Part shown: positions 25,486-33,984 of the stretch, one piece after another
Position numbering within the stretch: position 1 is the first letter of the stretch
Layout of the letters: the number at the start of each line of letters is the position of its first letter
Assembly: GCA_020636045.1 (NCBI GenBank)
Contig: JACJYP010000001.1
Span: 542,001-606,000 of the forward strand
Source: Lewinellaceae bacterium
GTDB taxonomy: Bacteria; Bacteroidota; Bacteroidia; Chitinophagales; Saprospiraceae
Direction of reading: 5' to 3'
Length of the DNA stretch: 64,000 bases
Notes under the pieces: model-generated
What the model was told of the DNA's origin: nothing
Databases searched by the model: none
The model's input: only the letters and a program-made list of their open reading frames with translations
Made by a program: the position numbers and the translations under genes

Positions 25486-27867
25486 ATGAAGAAAAAATAT
25501 ATCTGCTCATTTGCGTGCCTCCTATCCGCCTGTATCGCGCTCTTCATCAGTTGCAAAAGAGAGCTGGATGAATTGGAGCCCGCCACCTACCCTACAACTC
25601 CGGATGTATTCATCGATGCATTCAGCCCAGGCCTGAACTACGCTGCTTTCGGCGGCTCGGATGTGCGGGCGTTCGATGTAGATACCGATGTGAAATACAA
25701 GGGAACCGCATCGATGCGGATCGCCGTTCCGGACTTTGGCGACCCTGCCGGAGCTTACGCCGGAGGCGTGTATTTTACCAATACCGGCCGCGACCTCTCG
25801 GGCTACAATGCCCTGACATTCTGGGCCAAGGCCTCCAAATCGGCCACGATCGACCTGATCGGATTTGGCAACGACCTCGGCGAGAATAAATACCAGGCGG
25901 CTATCGCGGGTCTTGAAGTGAATACCAACTGGAAAAAATACTATATCCCGATACCCGACGCCTCCAAACTTACCGCCGAGCGCGGCATGCTTTTTTACTC
26001 CGAAGGCCCGGAAGACGGGAAGGGTTATACCTTCTGGATCGACGAGGTGCGGTTCGAAAACCTGGGCACGATCGCGCATGCGCGCGCCGGGATCATGGAC
26101 GGGGAAGATGTGACCGTAGAGGCCGAGACCGGAAATACCTACAATGTGGTGGGTTTTGCCTCGTTCAACCTGCCCGACGGCGTAGACCAAAGGGTGGAAG
26201 CGGCGCCCGCATATTTTGACTTCACTACTTCCGATGCTGCCGTTGCCAGCGTCAGTACTTCCGGACTGGTGAAAGTGATGGATGCCGGCACTACCGTCAT
26301 CAACGCCAGCCTGGGGGGCGTGCCTGCACAGGGCTCCCTGACAATCGTATCGACGGGAGATCCCGTTTTGCCCCAAACGGCGGCGCCTGTGCCTACGGTA
26401 CCGGCACAAGATGTGATCTCTGTCTTCAGCAACGTGTACAACAACGTTCCGGTAGATTTCTTCAACGGCTACTGGCAGTTCTCTACCGCACAAACCTTCG
26501 ACGTACAGATCGACGGCGATGACGTAAAACGTTACACGCAACTCAATTTTGTGGGCATTCAGTTTACGGCGCCCGTGATCGACGCGACCGCCATGACCGA
26601 TTTCCACATCGATATCTGGACGCCCGATCCGGTCAGTCCTTCTACGCAATTTAAGGTCCTGCTGGTAGATATCGGCGCGGACGGTTCCTTTGGCGGAAAT
26701 GATGACTCGTCGCATGAAATAACGATCGGAGGCTCTATGCTGGCGACCGAAACCTGGATAAGTCTGGATATTCCCTTTTCCGATTTTCCGGGGCTGACTT
26801 CCCGCACACACCTGGCCCAGATCGTGCTTTCCGGTGATCTGCCCAATCTTTTTGTGGACAATATCTATTTCTACGACGACGGCGGAAGCAGCGGCCCGGA
26901 CGGGCCTACAGTGGCTGCTCCGACACCCACGCAAAACCAGGCGGATGTCCTGTCAATTTTCAGCGATGCCTACTCGAACGTCGTCGGCACCGATTTTAAC
27001 CCCAATTGGGGCCAGGCGACCGCTGTAACGCAGGAACTGATCGCCGGAAACAACACCCTGCGCTACGCCGGTCTCAACTATCAGGGCATTCAACTGGGAA
27101 GCAACCAGGATGTGTCCGGAATGGAGTTTTTGCACCTCGATTTCTGGACCAGCAACTCGACGGCACTCAATATTTACCTGATCAGCCCGGGGCCGCAGGA
27201 GACTGCATACGCACTTACCGTACCTACGACCGGTTGGTCGAGCATCGATATCCCACTTTCCGCCTTCGCAGGTGTGGATCTGGCGGATGTATTCCAGATG
27301 AAGTTTGACGGCGACGGCACCATCTATCTGGATAACATCTTCTTCTTCAAAAGCGGCGGAGGGGGAACGGAGCCCGTAGTGGCGGCCCCGACGCCGATGC
27401 TGCCTCCGGCGAACGTCATATCCCTCTTCAGCGATGCCTATGCAAACGTGCCGGTCGATACCTGGATAACCCCCTGGTCTTCCGCTACCCTGGAAGACGT
27501 AACAGTCGCCGGCGATGCCGTGAAAAAATATTCTGCGCTCGATTTTGCAGGCATTGAAACTATTGCCAGCCAGATCGACGCCAGCGGCATGACGCACTTC
27601 CACATCGATGTCTGGTCGGCCGACTTTACCTTTTTCGGTCTTAAACTGGTCGACTTCGGGGCCGACGGCGCATTTGGCGGAGGTGATGATGTAGAACATC
27701 AGTTGAATTACGATATGCCGGCGCAGGGTCAGTGGGTCAGTTACGATATTCCATTGAGCGACTTCACGGGCCTGACAACCCGGGCGCATGTCTCCCAGTA
27801 CATTCTGGTCGGCCAGCCTACCGGCGCCAATACCGTATATGTGGACAATGTATATTTCCACAATTAA
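25486..27867 (+). CDS. Multi-module glycan-binding lipoprotein
   Basis: A 793-residue lipoprotein. The signal ends in the lipobox LFISC with Cys23, followed by acidic residues (KRELDELE) that fit the Bacteroidota surface-export signal. Residues about 40-200 form a CIA30/galactose-binding-like beta domain, about 205-290 a Big_2-like domain (TTSDAAVASVSTSGLVKVMDAG), then three repeats of about 160 residues (roughly 305-465, 480-625, 633-793). Each opens A-P-T-P...V-I-S-x-F-S-D-A-Y-x-N-V and ends with a D-N-(I/V)-Y-F strand. The same module occurs twice in the 32329-33891 protein. With no catalytic motif it is best read as a surface beta-glucan-binding protein taking the place of SusD/SusE-type proteins; that role is inferred from context. 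Confidence 0.75.
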   Translation: MKKKYICSFACLLSACIALFISCKRELDELEPATYPTTPDVFIDAFSPGLNYAAFGGSDVRAFDVDTDVKYKGTASMRIAVPDFGDPAGAYAGGVYFTNTGRDLSGYNALTFWAKASKSATIDLIGFGNDLGENKYQAAIAGLEVNTNWKKYYIPIPDASKLTAERGMLFYSEGPEDGKGYTFWIDEVRFENLGTIAHARAGIMDGEDVTVEAETGNTYNVVGFASFNLPDGVDQRVEAAPAYFDFTTSDAAVASVSTSGLVKVMDAGTTVINASLGGVPAQGSLTIVSTGDPVLPQTAAPVPTVPAQDVISVFSNVYNNVPVDFFNGYWQFSTAQTFDVQIDGDDVKRYTQLNFVGIQFTAPVIDATAMTDFHIDIWTPDPVSPSTQFKVLLVDIGADGSFGGNDDSSHEITIGGSMLATETWISLDIPFSDFPGLTSRTHLAQIVLSGDLPNLFVDNIYFYDDGGSSGPDGPTVAAPTPTQNQADVLSIFSDAYSNVVGTDFNPNWGQATAVTQELIAGNNTLRYAGLNYQGIQLGSNQDVSGMEFLHLDFWTSNSTALNIYLISPGPQETAYALTVPTTGWSSIDIPLSAFAGVDLADVFQMKFDGDGTIYLDNIFFFKSGGGGTEPVVAAPTPMLPPANVISLFSDAYANVPVDTWITPWSSATLEDVTVAGDAVKKYSALDFAGIETIASQIDASGMTHFHIDVWSADFTFFGLKLVDFGADGAFGGGDDVEHQLNYDMPAQGQWVSYDIPLSDFTGLTTRAHVSQYILVGQPTGANTVYVDNVYFHN

Positions 27868-27948
27868 GGATGTGCGTTCAAAAACCGGCGCCTGTTCGTC
27901 CGGTATCATCATCATTTATTCATTGAACAATCCGGAAAAAAACACACC

Positions 27949-28779
27949 ATGAAGTATTCTGATATAAAAAAACTGTCCGGCAGCATTTTATGCCTTGCTG
28001 CGATACTGGGCCTGTCAGGGTGTAAGGCAGATGAAGGCCAGACGCTCGAACAGCGCAACTGGCAGCTGGTCTGGAGTGATGAATTCGACGGGCCCGCCGG
28101 CGCATCTCCCGATCCGTCCAAATGGGCATTTGATATCGGCACCGGGGACAATGGCTGGGGGAATCAGGAACTGCAATACTATACGGACCGCCCCGAAAAT
28201 GCAGCGCTGGACGGAGCGGGCTTTCTGGTGATCACCGCCAGGTCGGAGACTTTTGCGGGCGCGCCCTTCACGTCAGCCAGGATCAAAACCCAGGAATTGT
28301 TTTCACAAGCTTACGGGCGTTTTGAGGCACGGATAAAAACGCCCTACGGACCCGGCATCTGGCCGGCCTTCTGGCTGCTGGGGGCCGATATCGAAACGAC
28401 CGGATGGCCCTTGTGCGGAGAGATCGATATTATGGAGTTGCGGGGCCAGGAGCCGAATATCATCAACGGGACCGTGCACGGCCCGGGATATTCGGGCGGA
28501 GCTGCCATCACCCAGAGTTTTGGCTTTACGGACAAGCGTTTCGATACGGATTATCACCTGTTTGCCGTGGAGTGGACCGAAAGTTCCATCGATTTTTTTG
28601 TCGACGATGTGCTCTATCAGCGCATTACCCCCGGCGATCTGACCGGCGAATGGGTGTATGATGCTCCGTTTTTCATCATTTTAAATGTAGCGGTGGGAGG
28701 CAATTATGTCGGATTCCCCGTCCCGCAAACGCCCTTTCCGCAAACCATGTCGGTGGACTATGTGAGGGTATATAGATAG
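27949..28779 (+). CDS. GH16 endo-beta-glucanase lipoprotein (laminarinase type)
   Basis: A 276-residue lipoprotein with lipobox LSGC (Cys25) followed by KADEG, again compatible with surface exposure. The mature part is a single GH16 domain: WSDEFDG at 42-48, GWGNQELQYYT, and the catalytic signature GEIDIMELRG in which Glu158 is the nucleophile, Asp160 assists and Glu163 is the acid/base. This signature form, with the extra Met, is typical of beta-1,3- and mixed-linkage glucanases. It should cut laminarin-like glucan at the cell surface into oligosaccharides. It lies 81 bp after the binding lipoprotein in the same direction. Confidence 0.93.
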   Translation: MKYSDIKKLSGSILCLAAILGLSGCKADEGQTLEQRNWQLVWSDEFDGPAGASPDPSKWAFDIGTGDNGWGNQELQYYTDRPENAALDGAGFLVITARSETFAGAPFTSARIKTQELFSQAYGRFEARIKTPYGPGIWPAFWLLGADIETTGWPLCGEIDIMELRGQEPNIINGTVHGPGYSGGAAITQSFGFTDKRFDTDYHLFAVEWTESSIDFFVDDVLYQRITPGDLTGEWVYDAPFFIILNVAVGGNYVGFPVPQTPFPQTMSVDYVRVYR

Positions 28780-29004
28780 GTCATAAGCCGATCGCCCGAA
28801 CCCAGTACAGCAAGTTTCTTAGACCCTGATTGCCGTTCCCTGCGCCCATAATAGGTAGCGCCAGGCATTATACGTTTTCCCCGGAACACCGCCTGCACAC
28901 CAAATTCTTTTGAAGCGATCAATCCCGGTTGGGGAGTGTCAGCCGCGCTTTTCGCCTTAAACGGCCCGGGCGCGTCATTGCCAACCGGAACTTAAGAAAA
29001 CAAC

Positions 29005-30435
29005 ATGTCACATTACAGAACTGCATCCAAAGACAGGGTTCCCACGCTGCAAAAGGCCGCCTTTGGCGCCGGCCATTTAGTGAACAACCTTTTACCGGGC
29101 GCGCTGGGCGTTTTTTCCTTTTTTCTGCTTACGGCTTTTGGTATGGACCCGTTTCTGGCGGGCTTGCTGGGCGGGCTGCCGAGGATTTACGATGCCATTT
29201 CGGACCCGATCATGGGTTACATATCGGACAATACCAAATCGAGGTGGGGGCGCAGGAGGCCGTACATTTTTGCGGGCGCCATCCTGAGCGGCGTGCTGTT
29301 CGCAGTGTTGTGGCAACTGGATTCCGATAATTCCCAGGCGTATAACTTTTGGTATTTTTTAGTCTTTTCCCTGATCTATCTGACGGGAAATACCATTTTT
29401 TCCACGCCGCTCATCGGGCTGGGTTATGAAATGACATTCGATTACAACGAGCGGACCCGTCTGATGGGTTTTTCTCAGACCATCAGCCAATTTGCCTGGA
29501 TGATCGTGCCCTGGTTTTGGGTACTTATTGCAAATCCGGACCTGTTCGATACACAGGCGGAGGGCGTTCGCACGCTTTCCATGTTTGTGGGAGCGGCTTG
29601 CTTGCTGCTGGGGATTTTGCCCGCTATTTTTTGCAAGGAAGTGGATCAGGCCAACCTGCAAAACAGGGACGAGATCACGTTAAAAAACCTTCTGAAGAAT
29701 CTCAAGAGCCTGGTCAGGAATATGGTGCTGATCTCAAAGAACAAACCCTTTATGAAACTATGCGGCGCCACCTTTTTGGTGTTCAACGGGTTTCAGATGG
29801 TGGCTACGTTCAGTTATTTCATCATCGTATTCTATTTGTTTGGCGGTAAATACGATGCAGCCGGCAACTGGCCCGCCTGGTTCTCCACCATTAGCGCTTT
29901 TGCCACGGCTTTTTTGATCATTCCGGTGATCACCTGGATGTCCAACCGCTGGGGAAAGCGAAGGGCATTTATCATTTCCACGGCCATTTCGATCGTCGGT
30001 TACCTTATAAAGTGGTGGGGCTTCAACCCCGAAAACCCCTGGCTGATGTTTGTTCCCGTGCCTTTGATGGCATTCGGGATCGGCGGTCTTTTCACCCTGA
30101 TGATGTCCATGACAGCCGACGTGTGCGACCTGGATGAACTCAACAACGGGATGCCCCGGAAAGAAGGAACATTTGGCGCGATCTACTGGTGGATGGTAAA
30201 ACTGGGACAGGGACTTGCCCTGGTATTGGGTGGCCTGGTGCTTAAATCAGTGGGTTTTGATCAGAATGCAGCCGTTCAGACGAGTGACACCATCATTAAA
30301 CTGAGGGTTGCGGATATCCTGATCCCTGCCATCACTGCCGCACTGGCGATCGTGGTGATGTGGCGCTACGACCTGACCGAAGAAAGGGCGCACGAGATCA
30401 AGGAAGAACTGGTAAGAAGAAGGGGCGAATTGTAA
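29005..30435 (+). CDS. GPH-family sugar:cation symporter
   Basis: A 476-residue transporter with about 12 hydrophobic segments. The MelB/GPH signature is present near the N-terminus: YDAISDPIMGYISDNTKS followed by RWGRRRPYI, which joins helices 2 and 3. A central cytoplasmic loop (KEVDQANLQNRDEITLKNLL) separates two halves. Such symporters bring oligosaccharides or glycosides across the cytoplasmic membrane with Na+ or H+. Placed between the surface glucanase and two cytosolic-type GH17 genes, it is the natural importer of beta-glucan oligosaccharides. The 225-bp gap upstream holds no recognisable gene. Confidence 0.93.
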   Translation: MSHYRTASKDRVPTLQKAAFGAGHLVNNLLPGALGVFSFFLLTAFGMDPFLAGLLGGLPRIYDAISDPIMGYISDNTKSRWGRRRPYIFAGAILSGVLFAVLWQLDSDNSQAYNFWYFLVFSLIYLTGNTIFSTPLIGLGYEMTFDYNERTRLMGFSQTISQFAWMIVPWFWVLIANPDLFDTQAEGVRTLSMFVGAACLLLGILPAIFCKEVDQANLQNRDEITLKNLLKNLKSLVRNMVLISKNKPFMKLCGATFLVFNGFQMVATFSYFIIVFYLFGGKYDAAGNWPAWFSTISAFATAFLIIPVITWMSNRWGKRRAFIISTAISIVGYLIKWWGFNPENPWLMFVPVPLMAFGIGGLFTLMMSMTADVCDLDELNNGMPRKEGTFGAIYWWMVKLGQGLALVLGGLVLKSVGFDQNAAVQTSDTIIKLRVADILIPAITAALAIVVMWRYDLTEERAHEIKEELVRRRGEL

Positions 30436-30456
30436 TCTCTAAATACACGATACAAA

Positions 30457-31362
30457 ATGTCATACAGAGCAGAGCGGTACCTGTCTTTGGCTAAAGTACA
30501 GCCCGAAAATTATCTCTCCGAAGTGCCCGTACAGGAATTCAGGAGTTTGTTTCTGGAGATCCTGCACAACGGCGTACACGGATTCTGTTTTAGCGCATAC
30601 GAAGAAGGGCAGCAGCCGGGCGATATCGTGTCCGAGTCCCTGGTAAGGAGGCGCTTGCAGATACTAAAGTCCTGCGCAGGCTGGGTCCGGTCTTTTTCCT
30701 GTACGGAAGGCAATGAGTACATTCCAAAAACGGCCCGGGAATTCGGTATGAAAACGCTGGTCGGAGCCTGGCTCGGCAACGACCCTGAAAAGAACGAGCG
30801 CGAGATAGAAGGTTTGATCCGCCTGGCCGATGCTGGCCTTGTGGACATTGCCGCGGTGGGCAACGAAGTGCTGTACCGGAAGGACCTGCCGGAAGAGGAG
30901 CTATTGCAATTTATTTACCGGGTAAAGGAAGCCATTCCCGGAATTCCGGTGGGCTATGTGGATGCCTATTACGAATTCAGCCAGCGGCCGGCCATTACGA
31001 AGGCATGCGATGTGATACTGGCAAATTGCTACCCGTATTGGGAGGGTTGCCCGATCGAGGACTCGCTGGACTATCTGAAAAAGATGTTTCGCCAGGCGGC
31101 GCAGGCAGGCAACGGAAAAAAAGTAGTGATCACGGAAACGGGCTGGCCAAGCCATGGGGAGAGCCTGAAAGGAGCCGTTCCTTCAGAAAAAAATGCCCTG
31201 GAGTATTTTATCAATACGCACATGTGGGCGATCGACGAAGACATCGAAGTGTTCTATTTCTCTTCATTTGACGAATCCTGGAAAGTCGGCGCCGAAGGGG
31301 AAGTAGGCGCCTACTGGGGCATATGGGACAAAAATGAAAAACTGAAATTCCAGGACCTATGA
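30457..31362 (+). CDS. GH17 beta-glucan hydrolase, no signal peptide
   Basis: A 301-residue (beta/alpha)8 enzyme of clan GH-A resembling GH17. The likely acid/base is Glu137 in AAVGNEVLYR and the likely nucleophile Glu227 in VVITETGWPSHGES. GH17 enzymes cut beta-1,3- or beta-1,3/1,4-glucans, or act as glucosyltransferases. The N-terminus (MSYRAERYLSLAKVQ) has no signal peptide, so the enzyme should be cytoplasmic, working on oligosaccharides delivered by the symporter 21 bp upstream. Its stop overlaps the start of the second GH17 gene (ATGA), so the two are made together. Confidence 0.88.
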   Translation: MSYRAERYLSLAKVQPENYLSEVPVQEFRSLFLEILHNGVHGFCFSAYEEGQQPGDIVSESLVRRRLQILKSCAGWVRSFSCTEGNEYIPKTAREFGMKTLVGAWLGNDPEKNEREIEGLIRLADAGLVDIAAVGNEVLYRKDLPEEELLQFIYRVKEAIPGIPVGYVDAYYEFSQRPAITKACDVILANCYPYWEGCPIEDSLDYLKKMFRQAAQAGNGKKVVITETGWPSHGESLKGAVPSEKNALEYFINTHMWAIDEDIEVFYFSSFDESWKVGAEGEVGAYWGIWDKNEKLKFQDL

Positions 31363-32294
31363 ACACTTTTGAAGCCCTGGATTTGTCACCGGCAAGAGCC
31401 ATTTGTTATTCGGGATTTCGGGAAGGCCAGCGGCCCGGAGGCGTTTACCCTACGTACGACGAGGTAAAGGAGGACCTGTTGCTGCTGCAACAACACTGGA
31501 AATACCTTCGGCTGTACGATGTGGACCAGCACGGCGAAACCGTGCTGGAAATCATCAGCAAGGAAAAGCTGGATTTCAAGATCATGATGGGGGCATTTAT
31601 CGAGGCGGAAATGAACAATTACGGCTGCCCGTGGGGCGGCGGCGTTTATTCCGGGGAGCAACTCGAGGCAAACAAAAACAGCAACGTTCAAAAGATCCGG
31701 AAACTCATCCAGCTCGCCCGCCGGTATCCCGACATCATTTTTTCACTTTCCGTAGGCAATGAGGCCTGCGTCGACTGGACGGACCACCTTGTACCCGCTG
31801 AGCAGGTGCTGGCCTATGTGGAGGAGGTGAAAAGAGCGGCAACACAGCCTGTTACCTTTTGCGAAAATTATGTCCCGTGGTTGCACCCGCTAAAACCCCT
31901 GGCAGCGGCCGTGGATTTTATTTCCATCCATACCTATCCCGTCTGGGAATACAAGAACATCCGTGAATCCCTGGAGTTTACAAAGGAGAACTATTATGCC
32001 GTTGCCGGTTTATACCCCGACCGGCCGGTTGTGATCACCGAAGCCGGATGGGCCACCCGCTCCAATGGCCGGGGGATCGACCCCGAAAATGTGAACGAAG
32101 CTTACCAAAAGATATACTACGAATCCCTGATGGCCTGGACAGAAAAGGAAAACATACTGACCTTTTTTTTCGAAGCCTTTGATGAACCCTGGAAAGGTTC
32201 CCCCGAACCGCTGGAACCGGAAAAGCACTGGGGCCTTTTCCGGGTTGACAGAACACCCAAGCAAGTGATAGAGCACCTTTATCAAACTTGCTGA
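31359..32294 (+). CDS. Second GH17-like glucan hydrolase, no signal peptide
   Basis: A 311-residue paralogue-like protein, also clan GH-A/GH17. Catalytic candidates are Glu135 in SVGNEACVDW and Glu228 in VVITEAGWATRSNG. It opens MNTFEALDLSPARAICYSGFREGQ and has no signal peptide. The GGVYSGEQLEANKNSN stretch differs from the first protein, so the pair may act on different chain lengths or linkages. The four-base overlap with the preceding gene implies coupled translation. Together the two probably finish intracellular breakdown of beta-glucan oligosaccharides to glucose. Confidence 0.86.
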   Translation: MNTFEALDLSPARAICYSGFREGQRPGGVYPTYDEVKEDLLLLQQHWKYLRLYDVDQHGETVLEIISKEKLDFKIMMGAFIEAEMNNYGCPWGGGVYSGEQLEANKNSNVQKIRKLIQLARRYPDIIFSLSVGNEACVDWTDHLVPAEQVLAYVEEVKRAATQPVTFCENYVPWLHPLKPLAAAVDFISIHTYPVWEYKNIRESLEFTKENYYAVAGLYPDRPVVITEAGWATRSNGRGIDPENVNEAYQKIYYESLMAWTEKENILTFFFEAFDEPWKGSPEPLEPEKHWGLFRVDRTPKQVIEHLYQTC

Positions 32295-32328
32295 AACAAC
32301 CATCCATTACACTTTAAACTATTTTCAC

Positions 32329-33891
32329 ATGAGATTTTTTCCATTTCTATTTTTGATGTTTGTTGCTGTTGCATCCTATGCGCAGCCTGCAACGAGCGCT
32401 CCTACCCCGCCACCGAGAAATGCCACGGACGTGATTTCGATCTATGGAGATGCCTATACCAACATTTCCAGCGTCAACTATAACCCGAACTGGGGCCAGT
32501 CGGGCACGGTGAATACCGACTATGACCCGGGAACCGGCGATCTGGTGATGGCCTACACCAACTTTAATTATCAGGGAACCGGTTTTGAGGCCAACCCGCA
32601 AAATGCATCCGCAATGGAGTTTGTGCATATCGACATCTGGACCAGCACGGCCACTGTTGTCAATTTTTCGCCGATCGACAACAGCGGTATGGGGCCTTCG
32701 GAGGTGCTGGTCAGCGTGCCTCTGGTTTCCGGTGACTGGAGCAGCGTCGACCTGCCCAAAAGCGCCTTTACCGGCATGTCCTGGAACTCGGTGATCCAAT
32801 TGAAATTTGACGGGCAGCAGGGCGTTACGCCTTCGGATATTTACCTTGACAACATCTATTTCTGGAAAAATCCTGTTGCACAAGGCATGGACGCCACCCT
32901 GAGTGATCTGCAGGTGGACGGGGCGACCGTTCCGGGATTTGTGTCGAGCGCCAATAACTATCAATATGGCGTGCCGGGCGGAGGCGCCATACCGCAGATC
33001 ACGCTGGCCACCACCAACGACCCTGCGGCGTCTGTGACATCTATCACGCAGGCAACAGAAATACCCGGGGACGCGACCGTACTGGTAACGGCGGCAAATG
33101 GTACGACCATGCTGACCTATACCGTTTCCTTTTTTTACAACTCTCCGGCAGAAGGAGCGCCTGTGCCCACCAACATGAATGTGATTTCACTGTTTAGTGA
33201 TGCGTATACCGATGTGAATGTGGATACCTGGAACACCAGCTGGAGCCAGGCGACTTACAAGGAAGACACCATTGCGGGCAATCCCACTAAAAAATACACC
33301 AATGTGGGCTTCAATGGCATAGAAACGCAGGCCGAGCCCATCAACGCATCGGGGATGACGTATTTGCACATGGATATCTGGACGCCCAACATGACGACGT
33401 TCAATATGAAACTGGTGAGTTTTCTGGGCGACGGCTTTGGCGGACCGAACGGGGATTCGGAAGCCAATCTGGATTTCACGCCTACTCTGGGGGAATGGAA
33501 CCAACTCCACATACCGTTGGCAGATTTTACAAACGCGGGTCTGACAAGCCTTGACGATTTGAATCAATATATATTTACCAGCACGCCGTTCGGTTCGGGC
33601 ATTTTGTTTCTGGACAATGTGTACTTTACCACGGAAATGGCGGTGGATGTGGACGATATTGAAAATGCAGGCGACCGGGTGTTGATATATCCCAATCCGG
33701 CTACTGCCGGAGCCAGTGTTTTTGTGTCGACTGAGGTCAGGAATGTGACGGTGTACAATCTAAGCGGACAATTGATCATGACCGCCAATACGCCAAATGT
33801 TCAGTTGCAAAACCTCGAAGCGGGTATCTACATCGTAAAAGTGCTTGATGCTAAAGGGAAACTGCACACTGAAAAACTGATTGTGGAATAA
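32329..33891 (+). CDS. T9SS-exported glucan-module protein
   Basis: A 520-residue secreted protein. The signal peptide ends ASYAQ (about residue 19). Residues about 22-185 and 278-440 are two copies of the approx. 160-residue module found three times in the 25486-27867 lipoprotein. Between them is a cadherin-like beta-sandwich (ATLSDLQVDGATVPGFVSS). The last 75 residues are a type A T9SS sorting domain (IYPNPATAGASVFV, VYNLSGQLI, LEAGIYIVKVLD, EKLIVE). So it is exported by the type IX system and held on or released from the surface. No catalytic site is seen; a glucan-capture role is inferred. Confidence 0.82.
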   Translation: MRFFPFLFLMFVAVASYAQPATSAPTPPPRNATDVISIYGDAYTNISSVNYNPNWGQSGTVNTDYDPGTGDLVMAYTNFNYQGTGFEANPQNASAMEFVHIDIWTSTATVVNFSPIDNSGMGPSEVLVSVPLVSGDWSSVDLPKSAFTGMSWNSVIQLKFDGQQGVTPSDIYLDNIYFWKNPVAQGMDATLSDLQVDGATVPGFVSSANNYQYGVPGGGAIPQITLATTNDPAASVTSITQATEIPGDATVLVTAANGTTMLTYTVSFFYNSPAEGAPVPTNMNVISLFSDAYTDVNVDTWNTSWSQATYKEDTIAGNPTKKYTNVGFNGIETQAEPINASGMTYLHMDIWTPNMTTFNMKLVSFLGDGFGGPNGDSEANLDFTPTLGEWNQLHIPLADFTNAGLTSLDDLNQYIFTSTPFGSGILFLDNVYFTTEMAVDVDDIENAGDRVLIYPNPATAGASVFVSTEVRNVTVYNLSGQLIMTANTPNVQLQNLEAGIYIVKVLDAKGKLHTEKLIVE

Positions 33892-33926
33892 AGGAGGCAC
33901 ACAACTCTATTTGATTGTTCCTTACA

Positions 33927-33981
33927 AGAGCGTGTTCAAATTTTCATGCCTGGCGAAAGCATGATCTTTTGAACACGCTCT
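33927..33981. repeat. 55-bp inverted repeat ahead of the regulator gene
   Basis: A perfect 15-bp outer stem (33927-33941 with 33967-33981) encloses a second 6-bp stem (33944-33949 with 33959-33964). It starts 36 bp after the stop of the T9SS protein and ends 4 bp before the regulator's TTG start. It may be a terminator for the glucan operon, a control site of the regulator, or a small mobile-element remnant. Confidence 0.7.
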
Positions 33982-33984
33982 ACA

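Noticed and set aside
33927..33981. Insertion sequence end
   Set aside because: The arm sequence is suggestive, but there is no transposase frame or second distant copy in the window, so only an inverted repeat is reported.
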